DNA from: a virus
Direction: 5' to 3' (one strand)
DNA: 22,409 nucleotides
IMG/VR virus record: IMGVR_UViG_3300047586_000100
Coordinates: 1-22,409 of that record
Under the pieces are notes generated by a model. That model had not been told where the DNA came from. It ran no database searches and saw only the letters and a list, made by a program, of their open reading frames with translations. Every line of letters starts with the position of its first letter. The stretch's first letter is position 1. Of this stretch, positions 20,948-22,409 are shown piece after piece. The position numbers were made by a program, and so were the translations under genes.

Positions 20948-21997
20948 CTATCCCCACTTCGCGACGGGAGTCCCGCCGACGGTGCCTGTGATGACGAAAG
21001 TGGTGGGACCGGTTTGTAGCGGCGTGTAGTCGCCCGTCTTCGCACCGTTGAACATCTTGCCGAAGGCGACGAGATCGCCGGCGACGACCAGATACCAGAC
21101 GGCGTCGGGGCCGTTAGCCGTTCCAGATCCCACGACCGGCGTCGCGCCACGAGGAAGGATCGGGGTGAGCGTCCCGTCCTTCATTCGGAAAGCCTGGTGG
21201 TCCGAGGTGATGTTCAGCGAGCCGATGAGGTCGTAGGTTCCGGGTTGCATGTTGTCCTCCGGGATGGGCAGGACGCGGCCTGTCAGTGTTTGGAAGGCGT
21301 CGGCCAGGGCTGGCAGATCCATGCCCGCCATGAACTCCTTGGACTTGAGATGCTCGGGCAGGATGACGCCCCAGGTCCCGCCAACGTCGTGCGCCCAGAA
21401 CGCCTGGGTGAGGCCGTTCTCGCGGGTCCAGGTCTCCATCCGCACGTCGTCGGCCGCGGTGTCCCTGTGGCCGGCGGACAGGATCGAGTGGTAGCCCTTG
21501 ATCGGGGAGAGGGGGTGGTAGTCCCACGGCCTTCTCGCGTTGTAGTCGTCGTAGGTGGCGTCGCGCACGGTGACCGACGTCCAGACGAAGCCGAAGATCG
21601 AGATGGCGGCGTCGTGCTTGTCGAGGCTGACCGTGCCGAACGCCACGATGTCGCCGCGCTTCTGGAGGTACTCCAGGAGCGTCTGAATGTCCATGCCGTT
21701 GTCTTCGGCGGGGTAGTTGGGGTTCTGGGTCTTGTAGATCGCGACGATCTCGGCGTCGGTCAGGATGATCTCCCTGCCGCCCAGGATCGCCGAGACGAGG
21801 GCCTTGACGGCCGCCCAGGTGGCAGCGACGCACGTTCCCTTGAGGTTGTTGAGCCACCAGGGCCAGGTCGACCGGTAGCCCAGGTAATCGACCGGCGGCG
21901 TCGCCGGCAGGACTCCGGTGAAGAAGTCCGACAGGGTCAACGCAGGCTTGTTGATGGGCGGCCGACAGCCGAGCTTGGGAAGGATCGGGTCAGACAT
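20948..21997 (-). CDS. Papain-like cysteine peptidase, probable endolysin
   Basis: The 349-residue protein has a papain-type layout. The likely nucleophile is Cys56 in LKGTCVAATWAAVKAL, where a helix follows the Cys as in the C1 family. The likely His is His170 in KGYHSILSAGH, and a third-residue region lies in WTRENGLTQAFW (Asn194). No signal peptide is present. The C-terminal ~120 residues form a different beta-rich part (TYDLIGSLNITSDHQAFRM; VWYLVVAGDLVAFGKMFNG), possibly cell-wall binding. Next to a holin-like gene the best role is peptidoglycan peptide cleavage at lysis. A structural or host-directed protease is the alternative. AGAGGTGG precedes the ATG, which overlaps the HNH-like gene by 8 bases. 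Confidence 0.7.
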   Translation of the reverse strand: MSDPILPKLGCRPPINKPALTLSDFFTGVLPATPPVDYLGYRSTWPWWLNNLKGTCVAATWAAVKALVSAILGGREIILTDAEIVAIYKTQNPNYPAEDNGMDIQTLLEYLQKRGDIVAFGTVSLDKHDAAISIFGFVWTSVTVRDATYDDYNARRPWDYHPLSPIKGYHSILSAGHRDTAADDVRMETWTRENGLTQAFWAHDVGGTWGVILPEHLKSKEFMAGMDLPALADAFQTLTGRVLPIPEDNMQPGTYDLIGSLNITSDHQAFRMKDGTLTPILPRGATPVVGSGTANGPDAVWYLVVAGDLVAFGKMFNGAKTGDYTPLQTGPTTFVITGTVGGTPVAKWG

Positions 21998-22409
21998 GGG
22001 CCACCTCTGGGATCAGGACATGCGGCGGAACCGGGATCACCGGCTGCCCCGGCGGCACGCGGAAGGGCGGCACATCGGGTCGGGCATGGCGCTGGTCTCG
22101 GTACTCGGGATATGAAGCGTGGTGGATGCCGATGCTGCCGGCATTGGACGGCCAGACGAGACCGCCGCGGTGTGGATCGGGCAGACCGGCCAGCCAGTGT
22201 GGGACGCTCTTCGCGGCGCGATGGCAGGCCGAGCAGAGCACCTGGAGATTGAACGGCGAGTCGACGAAGTGTTTCCATGTGGCAGGATCGGCCAGGACGA
22301 AGCCCGAGCCCGACCAGTCGAAGGTCGGGTGGTCCGCCATGACGCGCGGCCAGTAGATGCCACCCATGCCCTGACCCTCGCCTGTGAACGCGTCCTCGGC
22401 CCAGAAGTG
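21990..22409 (-). CDS. HNH-like protein, 5' end outside the window
   Basis: The reading frame is open to the right edge (HFWAEDAFTGEGQG precedes the first internal Met at 22367), so the start is probably outside. The visible part contains an HNH-type zinc/HNH end: SPFNLQVLCSACHRAAKS, where NLQ.LC..CH..K is the classic second half of the fold. An earlier ADHPTFDW could hold the first His. The last ~70 residues are Pro/His-rich and unlike the catalytic domain. It overlaps the peptidase gene by 8 bases. It may be a homing-type nuclease or a phage DNA-processing enzyme. Confidence 0.62.
   Translation of the reverse strand, partial: HFWAEDAFTGEGQGMGGIYWPRVMADHPTFDWSGSGFVLADPATWKHFVDSPFNLQVLCSACHRAAKSVPHWLAGLPDPHRGGLVWPSNAGSIGIHHASYPEYRDQRHARPDVPPFRVPPGQPVIPVPPHVLIPEVAHV

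Overview
The window is a high-GC stretch of a tailed double-stranded DNA phage or prophage. It reads almost entirely on the minus strand, and gene order runs from high to low coordinates. The order is right-edge HNH gene and lysis-type genes, small accessory genes, HNH nuclease, terminase small and large subunits, portal fused to a MuF-type domain, prohead protease, HK97-fold capsid, neck genes, major tail protein, frameshifted tail assembly chaperone, tape measure, and one very large tail hub/receptor-binding protein. This is a siphovirus late module with HK97-type head genes. Strong G/C bias at third codon positions, frequent GTG starts and an Ala/Ser/Thr-rich lipoprotein suggest an Actinomycetota or Chloroflexota-like host, but the window does not settle this. 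No integrase, repressor, att site, tRNA or rRNA is visible, so phage versus prophage is open.

Right part (22409-18553): a 5'-truncated HNH-like gene overlaps a papain-like cysteine peptidase that is probably the endolysin. A two-helix holin-like protein and a 44-residue membrane peptide follow, joined by ATGA overlap. Next come an unrecognised 207-residue protein, a 43-residue membrane peptide and a 73-residue protein, all overlapping or nearly so. After a 111-bp non-coding gap come a 121-residue protein, a possible 33-residue ORF and an HNH endonuclease beside the terminase.

Head part (18532-9064): P27-type small terminase, large terminase, a beta-rich decoration-like protein, a small membrane protein, portal-MuF, protease, capsid, a second decoration-like protein, two small acidic/proline-rich ORFs, an Ig/FN3-like domain fused to a gp6-type connector, and a gp10-type neck protein. 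Several strong RNA hairpins sit exactly around the capsid and major tail genes and may set the expression ratio inside one long transcript.

Tail part (9077-919): tail terminator, an 82-residue protein, major tail protein, chaperone G and G-T (CCCAAAT slip site plus an 8-bp stem), tape measure, a 1058-residue LamG-hub-repeat-CBM-tip protein and a 153-residue end gene. A UUCG-loop terminator closes this operon.

Left part (1-855): a small plus-strand cassette encodes a 30-residue membrane peptide and a lipoprotein with a DUF4352-like domain. It opposes the tail operon and looks like a moron or a flanking host gene. The first residues of a minus-strand gene lie at the left edge.
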